This document shows, in pieces, positions 25,303 to 33,034 of a stretch of DNA of 33,034 bases. Below the pieces are notes generated by a model. It searched no databases and was not told the origin of the DNA. It saw only the letters and a program-made list of their open reading frames with translations. Source of the stretch: Hyphomicrobiales bacterium (GTDB lineage Bacteria; Pseudomonadota; Alphaproteobacteria; Rhizobiales; CAJQND01); assembly GCA_028285595.1 (NCBI GenBank), contig JANQOW010000006.1:1-33034 (forward strand). The letters are read 5' to 3'. Every line of letters begins with the position of its first letter. The stretch's first letter is position 1. A program made the position numbers and the translations under genes.

Positions 25303-25464
25303 ATGGTCCTTTGCCATGAATTCTTGTCCGGAATCGTGCGGTTCGGCTTGTTTTTCGTTGCACCAATCGGAAAGAGCAAGCAAAAAAAGAACTTATGCCG
25401 CTCTGCTTTGGGCTGAGCAGCGGGGCAGGGACGTTTGTGGGAAAGGGACGTTGGTTTGAACACG

Positions 25465-26586
25465 ATGCGGCACACGATGGGCACTGGCCGGCCGAACGAC
25501 ACGCGCCCGCAAAGAGCGCGGCCCCTATTCTGTCTTCTTCTTGCACTTCTGGCGCTCGCCGGCATGACGCGGACGGCTGCGGCAGATATTTGGACCGTGT
25601 CGGGCGTTTCGGTCGACGTCACCTCAGAAAGCGCCGCCAAAGCCAAGCTGCTGGCCATTGGCGAAGCCCAGGAAAAGGCGTTCGACCGTCTGGTTGACCG
25701 GCTTGTGCCCGCCAAGTCGGCCTCGAAGTTGAAGGCGCTGGGGCCCGATCAGGTGGGCCGCCTTCTGGCCGGTCTTAGCATCGAGGAAGAACGCACCGCC
25801 CCGAAGCGCTATATTGCCAAATTGTCGATCCGGTTTTTGGCCAACAAAACCAGGGCCTTGTTCGGCCGTTTTGGTGTTGAGTACGCCGAAAAGCAATCTG
25901 AACCCGTCTTGGTGGTTCCGGTCTGGGTCACGCCGAAGGGCGCCGACATCTGGTCAGGGGACAATCCCTGGCACAAAGCCTGGACGGAGCTCGATCTCAA
26001 CAATGCTCTGATCCCAATTCTGCTTCCCCTGGGAGACTTGACCGACACGAACGCGGTGACCGCCCGGGAAGCCATTGCCTACAACACCGTCAAACTGGAA
26101 GCCTTGCGCATTCGGTATGGCGCGTCGTCGGTGCTTGTGGCCGGTGCTGAGCCAAAAGGCGAAACACAGGTGCGTGCGGTGATGCAAGGCACATCGCCTG
26201 TCGGCCGGATCGGTTTTGACAAGACCTATGAGGCGGAGGATCTGGCCCAGGCAGCGGTCCTGGCCGCCAAACGCTTCCAGTTGGTGATGCAGGAAAAGTG
26301 GAAGAGCGAGAATCTGGTGACCCACACCACCGCGACGGCCGTGGCGCCCTCAAACAGCATCACCATGGCCGTGCCCTATTCGAGTGCGGCAGAGTGGAGC
26401 GTTTTGAGATCACGCATTCAAACCACGCGAGGGGTAGGGCGGATTGACGTCAACTCTCTGTCGGGCCAAGGCGCGGTGGTCAGCATTGCGTTTGGCGGAA
26501 CCCTGAACGAGTTGCGCAGCGCCTTCTACCAAGCAGGCTTCGATCTATCGGTTGTTGGTGGCACCTGGGTGCTGCGGCCATTGTAG
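25465..26586 (+). CDS. DUF2066 exported protein
   Basis: The ~373-residue protein belongs to DUF2066, of unknown function. An N-terminal extension of ~40 residues has a basic stretch followed by FCLLLALLALAGMTRTAAA, a likely signal peptide, so the protein acts outside the cytoplasm. The mature domain begins DIWTVSGVSVDVTSESAAKAK. The start is uncertain: the ATG at 25465 is listed, but an in-frame TTG at 25456 has AAAGGGA at ideal spacing, and the frame opens at a TTG at 25435. A gene of this family between purM and the pgsA/hdaA genes is a familiar alphaproteobacterial arrangement. The next gene begins 35 bases on. Confidence 0.82.
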   Translation: MRHTMGTGRPNDTRPQRARPLFCLLLALLALAGMTRTAAADIWTVSGVSVDVTSESAAKAKLLAIGEAQEKAFDRLVDRLVPAKSASKLKALGPDQVGRLLAGLSIEEERTAPKRYIAKLSIRFLANKTRALFGRFGVEYAEKQSEPVLVVPVWVTPKGADIWSGDNPWHKAWTELDLNNALIPILLPLGDLTDTNAVTAREAIAYNTVKLEALRIRYGASSVLVAGAEPKGETQVRAVMQGTSPVGRIGFDKTYEAEDLAQAAVLAAKRFQLVMQEKWKSENLVTHTTATAVAPSNSITMAVPYSSAAEWSVLRSRIQTTRGVGRIDVNSLSGQGAVVSIAFGGTLNELRSAFYQAGFDLSVVGGTWVLRPL

Positions 26587-26621
26587 CCGCTCCGCCCCTG
26601 TCGCCGTTTGAGGTTTAGTCT

Positions 26622-27164
26622 TTGTCCATTCCCAATCTGATCACTATCCTGAGAATCCTGCTCGTGCCGCTCACAATGTGGCTGATTGTGACCGGCCAAT
26701 ACCTTCCGGCATTCCTGGTCTTCGTGGCGGCGGGCGTGTCAGACGGTATTGACGGGTTCATCGCCAAAAGATTTAACCAGATCACGGAGTTAGGCACTTA
26801 TCTTGACCCATTGGCAGATAAGCTCCTCCTGGTCAGCATCTATCTTGCCATGGGGTTTTTGGAGATCATGCCGCCTTTGCTCGTGATCATCGTGGTCAGC
26901 CGGGATGTGATGATCGTGGGCGCGGTGATTTTGTCATGGCTGGTTGATAGGCCTGTGGAGATCCACGCGCTTTGGATCAGCAAGCTGAACACAACCGTTC
27001 AAATCGGTTTTGCAGGGATCATCCTGGCAGAGCTTGGCTTCTCACTGGGCCTGCAGAGTTACATCCTTCCCGGAAGCTTTGTGGTGGGCGCTCTAACGGT
27101 CGCATCGGGCGCTGCTTACATGCTACAATGGGTGCGGCATATGGCAAACGGCAACGGTCACTGA
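26622..27164 (+). CDS. pgsA: CDP-alcohol phosphatidyltransferase, PgsA-like (TTG start)
   Basis: This is a 180-residue inner-membrane enzyme that transfers a phosphatidyl group from CDP-diacylglycerol to an alcohol; the PgsA product is phosphatidylglycerol phosphate. The family motif D-x2-D-G-x2-A-R-x8/9-G-x3-D-x3-D is present as DGIDGFIAKRF ... LGTYLDPLAD, with Lys in place of the usual Arg. About five to six hydrophobic segments are visible. The start is TTG at 26622 with GAGG eight bases ahead; MSIPNLITILRI is the usual opening for this family. Glycerol 3-phosphate as acceptor is inferred from similarity; another alcohol is possible. Confidence 0.8.
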   Translation: MSIPNLITILRILLVPLTMWLIVTGQYLPAFLVFVAAGVSDGIDGFIAKRFNQITELGTYLDPLADKLLLVSIYLAMGFLEIMPPLLVIIVVSRDVMIVGAVILSWLVDRPVEIHALWISKLNTTVQIGFAGIILAELGFSLGLQSYILPGSFVVGALTVASGAAYMLQWVRHMANGNGH

Positions 27165-27185
27165 ACCTCCAAAGACGTCCCTAGG

Positions 27186-28367
27186 ATGGCAAAAGCAAAA
27201 TCGACAGCAAATTCGATGACGTTCCGCCAGCAACTGAAGTTCTGGCTGGCGGTGCTGGGCATCCTGGTTGCGATCTTGTGGGTGTTTGGCGGAATTCTTC
27301 TGCCCTTTGTGGCGGGCATGGTTTTGGCGTACTTCCTCGACCCCGTGGCCGATTGGCTGGAAGACCGTAACATTCCACGACTGGCCGCGACGATCATGAT
27401 TGTCGGGGTGTTTGTGCTGATCTTCATCCTCATCCTCATTTTCCTGGCGCCGGTGCTGATCGACCAGATTGGTTCGTTTGCGCGCGAGCTGCCGGCCTAT
27501 GTGCAGAACATCGTCAAACTCTTCAACGACGCCTCGCCGGAGTGGCTCCTCAAGGAAATTGAAGAGCGCGGCATTGATATGAAGGGACCCGCATCCGATC
27601 TCGCCGCCAAAGCCGCAGGGTGGCTGGCCACCTTGCTGCAAGGCGTGTTGTCAGGAGGCCTGGCACTGGTCAATCTGATTGCGCTCTTGGTGGTCACCCC
27701 GATCGTGGCCTTTTACATGCTCAATGATTGGGACCGCATGATTGCCAAGGTGGACAGTTGGGTCCCGCGCGAGCATGTGGAAACCGTAAGACAGCTCGCC
27801 GATGATGCCGATAACGCCATTGCCGGCTTCATCCGCGGCCAGGGCACCGTGTGCATCACGCTTGGCATTGTCTACGCCATTGCCTTGACCCTTGTGGGCC
27901 TGAATTTCGGGCTTCTGATTGGCCTCGGCGCAGGTTTGCTCAGTTTTGTGCCCTACGTTGGTGCCATTTTGGGCGGCTTGGCCTCGGTCGGCATGGCATT
28001 GGTGCAGTTCTGGCCAGATTGGGTGATGGTTGCCGTTGTGGCGGCCATCTTCGCCGCCGGACAGTTCTTGGAAGGCAACTTTTTGACGCCCAAGCTCGTG
28101 GGAGACAATGTGGGGCTCCATCCGGTTTGGCTGATGTTTGCCTTGTTCGCGGCTGGTTACCTGTTTGGGTTCGTAGGCATGCTGCTCGCTGTTCCGGTGG
28201 CCGCTGCAATAGGCGTGTTGATCCGCTTTGCCCTTGAGAAATACATGGAAAGCCCGCTTTACCAGGGCTCCAGCGGCAAGAAGCTGGTGTTTGCCCCAAT
28301 CGCAACGTCGCGGGCAAAGCGTCAGGCAGCGGCCCGTTCAGAGGGCGATGAAACGGATGACGCCTAA
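27186..28367 (+). CDS. AI-2E family transporter (PerM-like membrane protein)
   Basis: This is a 393-residue polytopic membrane protein of the AI-2E/PerM/UPF0118 family. Hydrophobic pairs at about 18-60 and 70-100 are followed by a soluble segment, then PIVAFYMLNDWDRM, a family block, and further membrane helices to about 355. The tail is basic and polar. Some members export autoinducer-2 or ions, but the substrate of most is unknown, so no quorum-sensing role should be assumed. It starts 21 bases after pgsA and its end overlaps the start of hdaA. Confidence 0.92.
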   Translation: MAKAKSTANSMTFRQQLKFWLAVLGILVAILWVFGGILLPFVAGMVLAYFLDPVADWLEDRNIPRLAATIMIVGVFVLIFILILIFLAPVLIDQIGSFARELPAYVQNIVKLFNDASPEWLLKEIEERGIDMKGPASDLAAKAAGWLATLLQGVLSGGLALVNLIALLVVTPIVAFYMLNDWDRMIAKVDSWVPREHVETVRQLADDADNAIAGFIRGQGTVCITLGIVYAIALTLVGLNFGLLIGLGAGLLSFVPYVGAILGGLASVGMALVQFWPDWVMVAVVAAIFAAGQFLEGNFLTPKLVGDNVGLHPVWLMFALFAAGYLFGFVGMLLAVPVAAAIGVLIRFALEKYMESPLYQGSSGKKLVFAPIATSRAKRQAAARSEGDETDDA

Positions 28368-29073
28368 CCGGACATCTCCAAAGGACAGAGGTCAGCTCGC
28401 TCTCGATCTTGCCTTTCGCCCGGCCATGAGCCGGGAGGACTTTATGGTGGCAGCATCAAACGAGGCCGCGGTGCGCCTGATCGATAGTTGGCCGGATTGG
28501 TCTGCCCCCACGCTTTTGATCGTGGGACCGCAAGGGAGCGGGAAAAGCCACTTGGCGCAGGTGTTTAGGATGCGGGCCGGCGGTGCGGAGATTACTGCAG
28601 ATGCCCTCCGCCAGGAAGACGTGCCGGATCTGCTCTCCGACGGGGCATGCGTCGTGGAAGATTTGCCGGCAGCGGGCGGGGCAGAACGCGAAGTGGCGCT
28701 GTTCCATCTGCTCAACCTCGCTAAGGAAACGGGGTCTTCTCTCTTGTTGACGGCGCGCGACTTTTCAAGCGCATGGAACATTGGGCTGCCCGATCTCGCA
28801 TCGCGGCTGGCGGCCGTGCCCACGGTCTCTTTGGGCCTTCCCTGCGATGAGCTGCTGCGCGGATTACTGGTCAAGCTTTTTGCCGATAAGCAGATTAAGG
28901 TCGATGAGGCGGTGATCGCCTATCTGGTGCGCAACATGGAGCGCTCTGGGGATGCGGCCATAAAACTGGTTGAGCAACTGGATCGAATTTCTTTAGAAAC
29001 CAAAAGCTCTGTGACCCGCCCCTTCGTCGCCAAGGTGTTGGCAGACCAACTGGCGGAACACGCTGCAGAGTGA
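28357..29073 (+). CDS. hdaA: HdaA, regulatory inactivator of DnaA
   Basis: HdaA (Hda) is a DnaA-related AAA+ protein that, on the DNA-loaded sliding clamp, stimulates ATP hydrolysis by DnaA and so limits replication initiation. Of its 238 residues, QLALDL at 13-18 is the clamp-binding motif, Walker A is GPQGSGKS at 57-64, and the short Walker B region reads [13 protein letters not shown] carries the likely arginine finger. There is no DNA-binding domain IV, as expected for Hda. The start is ATG 28357 or 28348, both inside the end of the AI-2E gene; GAGGG at 28341 favours 28357. Confidence 0.9.
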   Translation: MTPNRTSPKDRGQLALDLAFRPAMSREDFMVAASNEAAVRLIDSWPDWSAPTLLIVGPQGSGKSHLAQVFRMRAGGAEITADALRQEDVPDLLSDGACVVEDLPAAGGAEREVALFHLLNLAKETGSSLLLTARDFSSAWNIGLPDLASRLAAVPTVSLGLPCDELLRGLLVKLFADKQIKVDEAVIAYLVRNMERSGDAAIKLVEQLDRISLETKSSVTRPFVAKVLADQLAEHAAE

Positions 29074-29152
29074 TGGCGCGCGTACAAACGTTTCCCCAAG
29101 TGGCTGTTTGGGGCAAGATGAAACCGAAAAGGCAAGTGGACCCATAGCACCC

Positions 29153-31393
29153 ATGGCGGCAGAACAGCTTGATAAAGCAGACCTGGAGCGGCTGGGGAGC
29201 GCGTCCGCCGAGATGGGCCGTGATTGGTTTGAGGATCCCTCGCGTTTTATCAACCGTGAAATCTCGTGGCTGCGCTTCAACATGCGGGTCTTGGAAGAGG
29301 CCCGCAACACCAGCCACCCATTGTTGGAGCGTCTCAAGTTCCTGTCCATTTCCGGAAACAATCTGGATGAATTCTACATGGTGCGGGTGGCCGGACTTGT
29401 TGGCCAGATCAGAGCAGGCGTTGAGCTGGAAAGCGATGATGGGCTCTCGCCCGCTGAACAGTTAAGACAAGTGCGAGCGCTTGCCGGCACCCTGATGCAG
29501 GAGCAGGACGCGCAATGGAGCCAACTGGTTGATGAGCTGCGCCTCGCCGGTGTTGAAATCGTTGCGCCTGAAGAGTTGGACGAGGCCGATCTGGAGCACC
29601 TCAACCAGGCCTTTCTTGAGCAGATGTTTCCGGTGCTGACGCCGCTCGCGATCGATCCGGCCCATCCCTTTCCCTTTATCCCCAACAAGGGCTTCACGAT
29701 TGTCCTCCAACTCAGCCGGCTCTCTGACGGTCGCTTGATGGATGCCTTGCTGCCGATCCCACAAAGATTGGAGCGGTTTGTGCGTCTGCCGGCCCGCGTA
29801 AGCGGATCTGAGCGTCACGCCCGCTTCATCAGCCTTGAACAGTTCCTCTTGCTGCACATTCCGCAACTCTTTCCCGGCTACGAGGTGCTGGGCGAGGGCG
29901 TATTCCGCGTCATCCGCGATTCTGACATTGAGGTGGAAGAAGAGGCCGAAGACCTGGTGCGCTTGTTTGAAAGTGCGCTGAAGCGCCGGCGTCGCGGCCA
30001 CGTGATCCGCCTGGAGGTAGACGCGTCGATGCCGGAGCCCATGCGCGCGCTGGTGGCCAAGGACCTTGAGGTGGAAGACGACAGCATCGTCGTGTGCGAC
30101 GGCCTGGTGGGCTATGCGGACACCGATTTGCTCTACCTGGATGAGCGGCCGGATCTGAAGTTCAAGCCGTTCAATGCCCGGTTTCCAGAGCGCATACGCG
30201 ATCATGGCGGTGACTGTTTTGCCGCCATCCAACAAAAGGACATCGTGGTCCACCATCCTTACGAATCGTTCGATGTGGTGGTGCAGTTCGTCCGGCAAGC
30301 GGCCAATGATCCAGATGTGGTGGCCATTAAGCAGACGCTGTATCGCACCTCAAAGGATAGCCCCATCGTGGCCGCTTTGGCCCGGGCGGCGGAATCGGGC
30401 AAGTCGGTCACCGCTCTTGTTGAACTCAAAGCCCGTTTTGACGAAGAAGCCAATATTCAGTGGGCGAGGGACTTAGAGCGCGCCGGCGTGCAAGTGGTGT
30501 TCGGCTTTATTGAGCTGAAAACCCACGCCAAGCTCTCCTTGGTGGTGCGCAAAGAGGGCAGCCAATTGCGCTCTTATGTGCACTTCGGCACAGGCAATTA
30601 TCATCCGATCACGGCAAAGGTGTACACGGATCTTTCGTTCTTCACAGCCGACCCCGCGCTCTGCCGGGACGCAGTGCGGGTGTTCAACTATATCTCCGGC
30701 TATGCCCAGCCCACCGATCTGGAGGAGCTGGCGGCCTCGCCGATGAACTTGCAGGATCGCATTCTGCAGCACATCGATGAGGAGATTGCGCACGCAAAGG
30801 CAGGTCGGCCCGCGCAGATCTGGTGCAAGTTGAACTCTCTCGTGGACCCGAAAACCATTGATGCTCTCTACCGAGCGAGCAATGAGGGCGTTCAGATTGA
30901 CCTTGTGGTGAGGGGCATTTGCTGTCTGCGCCCGGAGGTGCCCGGTCTGTCGGAAAACATCCGCGTGAGATCCATGGTGGGACGCTTCTTGGAGCACTCG
31001 CGGATCTTATGTTTTGGGTCTGGATACGGCCTGCCGCACAAGAAGGCGCGCGTCTACATCGCCTCTGCCGACCTCATGCCGCGCAATCTCTACCGGCGGG
31101 TGGAAACCATGGTGCCGATTAAGAACCCCACCGTGCACGAGCAGATTCTCTTTCAGATCATGGAGACGAACTTTCGCGACAATCTGCAGAGCTGGGACAT
31201 TCTCGAAGACGGCTCGGCGGAACGCATCCAACCGGTGGAGGGCGAGGAGCCCTTCAGCGCCCATGAGTTTTTCATGACCAATCCGTCCCTGTCGGGCCGC
31301 GGCAAGGCCGTGAGGGATAAACTGACGTCAACACCGGCCGCCTCCCGCAGGCGGTCCAAAGGCATGGCCAAGAGCGGTAAGAAGAAGCCGTGA
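29153..31393 (+). CDS. ppk: Polyphosphate kinase 1
   Basis: Ppk1 builds polyphosphate from ATP reversibly. The 746 residues have the four-domain layout: [19 protein letters not shown] (N domain), [11 protein letters not shown] and RFISLEQFL (head), [18 protein letters not shown] and KQTLYRTS (C1), and [22 protein letters not shown] in the phosphohistidine region, followed by [13 protein letters not shown] (C2). I list the ATG at 29153. A TTG at 29108 extends the frame by 15 residues but sits in a small hairpin (CCCCAA/TTGGGG, 29094-29113), so it is less likely. It overlaps ppx by four bases (GTGA). Confidence 0.96.
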   Translation: MAAEQLDKADLERLGSASAEMGRDWFEDPSRFINREISWLRFNMRVLEEARNTSHPLLERLKFLSISGNNLDEFYMVRVAGLVGQIRAGVELESDDGLSPAEQLRQVRALAGTLMQEQDAQWSQLVDELRLAGVEIVAPEELDEADLEHLNQAFLEQMFPVLTPLAIDPAHPFPFIPNKGFTIVLQLSRLSDGRLMDALLPIPQRLERFVRLPARVSGSERHARFISLEQFLLLHIPQLFPGYEVLGEGVFRVIRDSDIEVEEEAEDLVRLFESALKRRRRGHVIRLEVDASMPEPMRALVAKDLEVEDDSIVVCDGLVGYADTDLLYLDERPDLKFKPFNARFPERIRDHGGDCFAAIQQKDIVVHHPYESFDVVVQFVRQAANDPDVVAIKQTLYRTSKDSPIVAALARAAESGKSVTALVELKARFDEEANIQWARDLERAGVQVVFGFIELKTHAKLSLVVRKEGSQLRSYVHFGTGNYHPITAKVYTDLSFFTADPALCRDAVRVFNYISGYAQPTDLEELAASPMNLQDRILQHIDEEIAHAKAGRPAQIWCKLNSLVDPKTIDALYRASNEGVQIDLVVRGICCLRPEVPGLSENIRVRSMVGRFLEHSRILCFGSGYGLPHKKARVYIASADLMPRNLYRRVETMVPIKNPTVHEQILFQIMETNFRDNLQSWDILEDGSAERIQPVEGEEPFSAHEFFMTNPSLSGRGKAVRDKLTSTPAASRRRSKGMAKSGKKKP

Positions 31394-32910
31394 CCGTTGC
31401 TCCCGTGAAACGCCTCCGGGCACCGAGGCTCAAGCCCGTTGCCATTGTGGACATTGGCTCCAACTCCGTTCGCATGGTGATCTATGACGGTTTGCGCCGG
31501 GCGCCGGCTCCGATCTTCAATGAAAAGCTTTTGTGCGGTTTGGGCCGCGGCGTTGCTGTCACGGGCCGGCTTGACGATGATGGTGTTGATCGGGCCCTGC
31601 GCGCCTTGGGCCGTTTCCGAGCCTTATGCCGCCAGATCGGAGTCAAGGACATTCACGCAGTGGCAACCGCTGCGACCCGCGAAGCCAAAAACGGTGCGGC
31701 GTTCGTGGCCCGGGCCACCGACGCCTTGGGCAGTAAGATCAGCGTTCTCTCCGGCCGCAAAGAGGCCGAATACGCAGCCCTTGGCGTGCTGACCGGCATT
31801 CCGGAGGCGGACGGCGTGGTGGGTGATTTGGGCGGCGGAAGCCTGGAACTTGTGGAGATCAACCAGGGCGAGATAGGTAATGGCGTGACCTTGCCCTTGG
31901 GGGCGTTGCGGCTGATCGATCTGTCAAATGCCAATATAGAGCAAGCCCGCCAGCTCGCCGATAAGACGTTCAGCGAATTGGAACTCTTGGACGGGCTGGA
32001 GGGCCGAAACTTCTATGCGGTAGGTGGAACCTGGAGAAACCTCGCGCGCATTCACATGGCCCACAGCCACTACCCGCTGAACGTGCTTGACCACTACGAG
32101 ATGGCTCAAGCGCCTGCGCAGTCCATTGCCAGCCTGGTGGCAGGCCTTAGCCCGGATGCGTTGCGGGGCATGGAGATGGTGCCCAAGAGCAGGGCGGAAA
32201 CCTTGCCCTACGGGTCCATGGTGATGGATCGGCTGCTGGAAGCCGGCCGGCCCAGCAGAGTGGTGATCTCGGCCCTGGGCTTGCGCGAAGGGCTGCTCTT
32301 GTCCCGTCTGAAGAAGAAGAAGCGCAAGGACGATCCCTTGCTCTCGGCCTGCTGGGATTATGCCCGTGCCATGGCGCGTTCTGCCGAGCATGAAAAGGAA
32401 CTGTGCACATGGATGGACCAGCTGTTCGGCGAAGACGGGCAGCCTGAGGAACCAGAACAGCGCAGGCTGCGCCATGCGGCTTGCCTTCTGGCCGACATCG
32501 GGTGGCGCACCCACCCCAATTATCGCGGCCAGCATTCGCTCACCATTGTCTCTCAGGCCAGTTTTTCCGGTGTGGATCATCCCAGCCGCGTGTTCTTGGC
32601 GCTTGTGGTTTTCTTCCGCTATGTGGGCGTGCAGGGCGACGATGCGCCAAACGATCTGGTGTCCCTGATTGCGGACGGCGCCCAGGACCGCGCGCGATTG
32701 ATTGCCGCTGCCACAAGGCTGGCTTATGTGCTCACCGGCGCCATGCCCGGACTGCTGCCCCGGATCCGCCTGGACTATATGGCCAAGAAGCGGCTTGTCC
32801 TAACACTCCCCAGACGTCATCAAAACTTGCTGGGAGAGCGTGTGCAAAAGAGGCTGGCAGAACTTGCCGGTCTAACCGGTCACCGCCCGGATATCGAGGT
32901 GTCCGGCTAG
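31390..32910 (+). CDS. ppx: Ppx/GppA-family exopolyphosphatase (GTG start)
   Basis: Ppx/GppA phosphatases cut polyphosphate from its end, or remove the terminal phosphate of pppGpp. The 506 residues open with [18 protein letters not shown] (phosphate-1 motif of the ASKHA fold, about 17-34) and have [14 protein letters not shown] (phosphate-2). A C-terminal helical region follows, including HDxx-like segments. The GTG at 31390 overlaps the ppk stop, which couples the pair, and the two enzymes act in opposite directions on the same polymer. GppA-type activity cannot be excluded. The stop TAG is the first base triplet of the repeat described at 32911-33034. Confidence 0.93.
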   Translation: MTVAPVKRLRAPRLKPVAIVDIGSNSVRMVIYDGLRRAPAPIFNEKLLCGLGRGVAVTGRLDDDGVDRALRALGRFRALCRQIGVKDIHAVATAATREAKNGAAFVARATDALGSKISVLSGRKEAEYAALGVLTGIPEADGVVGDLGGGSLELVEINQGEIGNGVTLPLGALRLIDLSNANIEQARQLADKTFSELELLDGLEGRNFYAVGGTWRNLARIHMAHSHYPLNVLDHYEMAQAPAQSIASLVAGLSPDALRGMEMVPKSRAETLPYGSMVMDRLLEAGRPSRVVISALGLREGLLLSRLKKKKRKDDPLLSACWDYARAMARSAEHEKELCTWMDQLFGEDGQPEEPEQRRLRHAACLLADIGWRTHPNYRGQHSLTIVSQASFSGVDHPSRVFLALVVFFRYVGVQGDDAPNDLVSLIADGAQDRARLIAAATRLAYVLTGAMPGLLPRIRLDYMAKKRLVLTLPRRHQNLLGERVQKRLAELAGLTGHRPDIEVSG

Positions 32911-33034
32911 AGCAGTTCATTGTCATATGGAATCGCTTGACCGGGTTTTCGCGTCTGCTGACGAGGCGCGGGCCGCGCCTTGGTCTGGCCGACCACAAGC
33001 GGCCCGCAACGACGCTCAGCGGGCGCGAAAACCC
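32911..33034. repeat. RIME-like palindromic repeat element, cut by window end
   Basis: After the ppx stop the sequence reads AGCAGTTCATTG... then a long inverted repeat. The outer arms GGGTTTTCGCG at 32943-32953 and CGCGAAAACCC at 33024-33034 pair perfectly. The inner arms GCGGGCCGC (32968-32976) and GCGGCCCGC (32999-33007) also pair, and the apex TGGTC/GACCA (32981-32985, 32991-32995) has a five-base loop. Together they make a ~92-base hairpin. The TAGAGCA...CGCTTGACCGG flank resembles the intergenic palindromic repeats of Rhizobiales. The element may continue beyond the window; it also can work as a terminator barrier after ppx. Confidence 0.8.

Noticed and set aside
27186..28367. Autoinducer-2 quorum-sensing export
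   Set aside because: The family name covers many proteins with other or unknown substrates, and no luxS-type gene is in the window.

Overview
The window is about 33 kb of gene-dense, GC-rich bacterial chromosome. The gene content and order point to an alphaproteobacterium, probably of the Hyphomicrobiales/Rhodobacterales type. The evidence is a desulfurase-sufB-sufC-sufD-sufS-sufT-sufA cluster, an HdaA-type DnaA regulator with a clamp-binding motif, the purM/purN – DUF2066 – pgsA – AI-2E transporter – hdaA – ppk – ppx neighbourhood, and a RIME-like palindromic repeat. I cannot place the genus. No rRNA, tRNA, CRISPR, transposase or phage gene was seen, and no gene-free stretch exceeds 300 bases.

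Layout. (1) 1-6304: the SUF iron-sulfur assembly operon, entered inside a first cysteine desulfurase. (2) 6307-8913: a secreted vWA-like DUF1194 protein, a TfoX N-terminal-domain protein and a DEAD-box RNA helicase. (3) 9119-13867: an accessory metabolic locus. Three leftward genes (aquaporin, a fused cobalamin-dependent mutase-like enzyme, a pyrroline-5-carboxylate-reductase-like protein) lie divergent to a clear creatinase. The creatinase leader carries three hairpins, the last one terminator-like. This is the least ordinary part of the window. (4) 14081-21931: single-gene units: a small exported protein, a molybdopterin oxidoreductase, an FkbM methyltransferase, a short PLP decarboxylase, a GST, an orphan Tat-exported solute-binding protein with a strong terminator, and a divergent GST-like protein. 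(5) 21965-23554: a YafY/WYL regulator with an inverted-repeat operator between it and the divergent GST-like gene, a small exported protein, and a 51-residue membrane protein. (6) 23555-25302: purM-purN, leftward. (7) 25465-32910: DUF2066, a PgsA-like CDP-alcohol phosphatidyltransferase, an AI-2E family transporter, HdaA, polyphosphate kinase and Ppx/GppA phosphatase, all rightward and mostly close or overlapping. (8) 32911-33034: a long palindromic element cut by the window end.

How genes work together. The Suf proteins form one pathway: SufS supplies sulfur, the SufBCD scaffold assembles clusters, and SufA/SufT act in transfer and maturation. PurM and PurN are neighbouring steps of purine synthesis. 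Ppk and Ppx make and break polyphosphate. Creatinase yields sarcosine and urea. How the B12 enzyme and the reductase-like protein relate to it is not known to me and is treated as a hypothesis. Functions come from recognised motifs and remembered family sequences; no database search was run.
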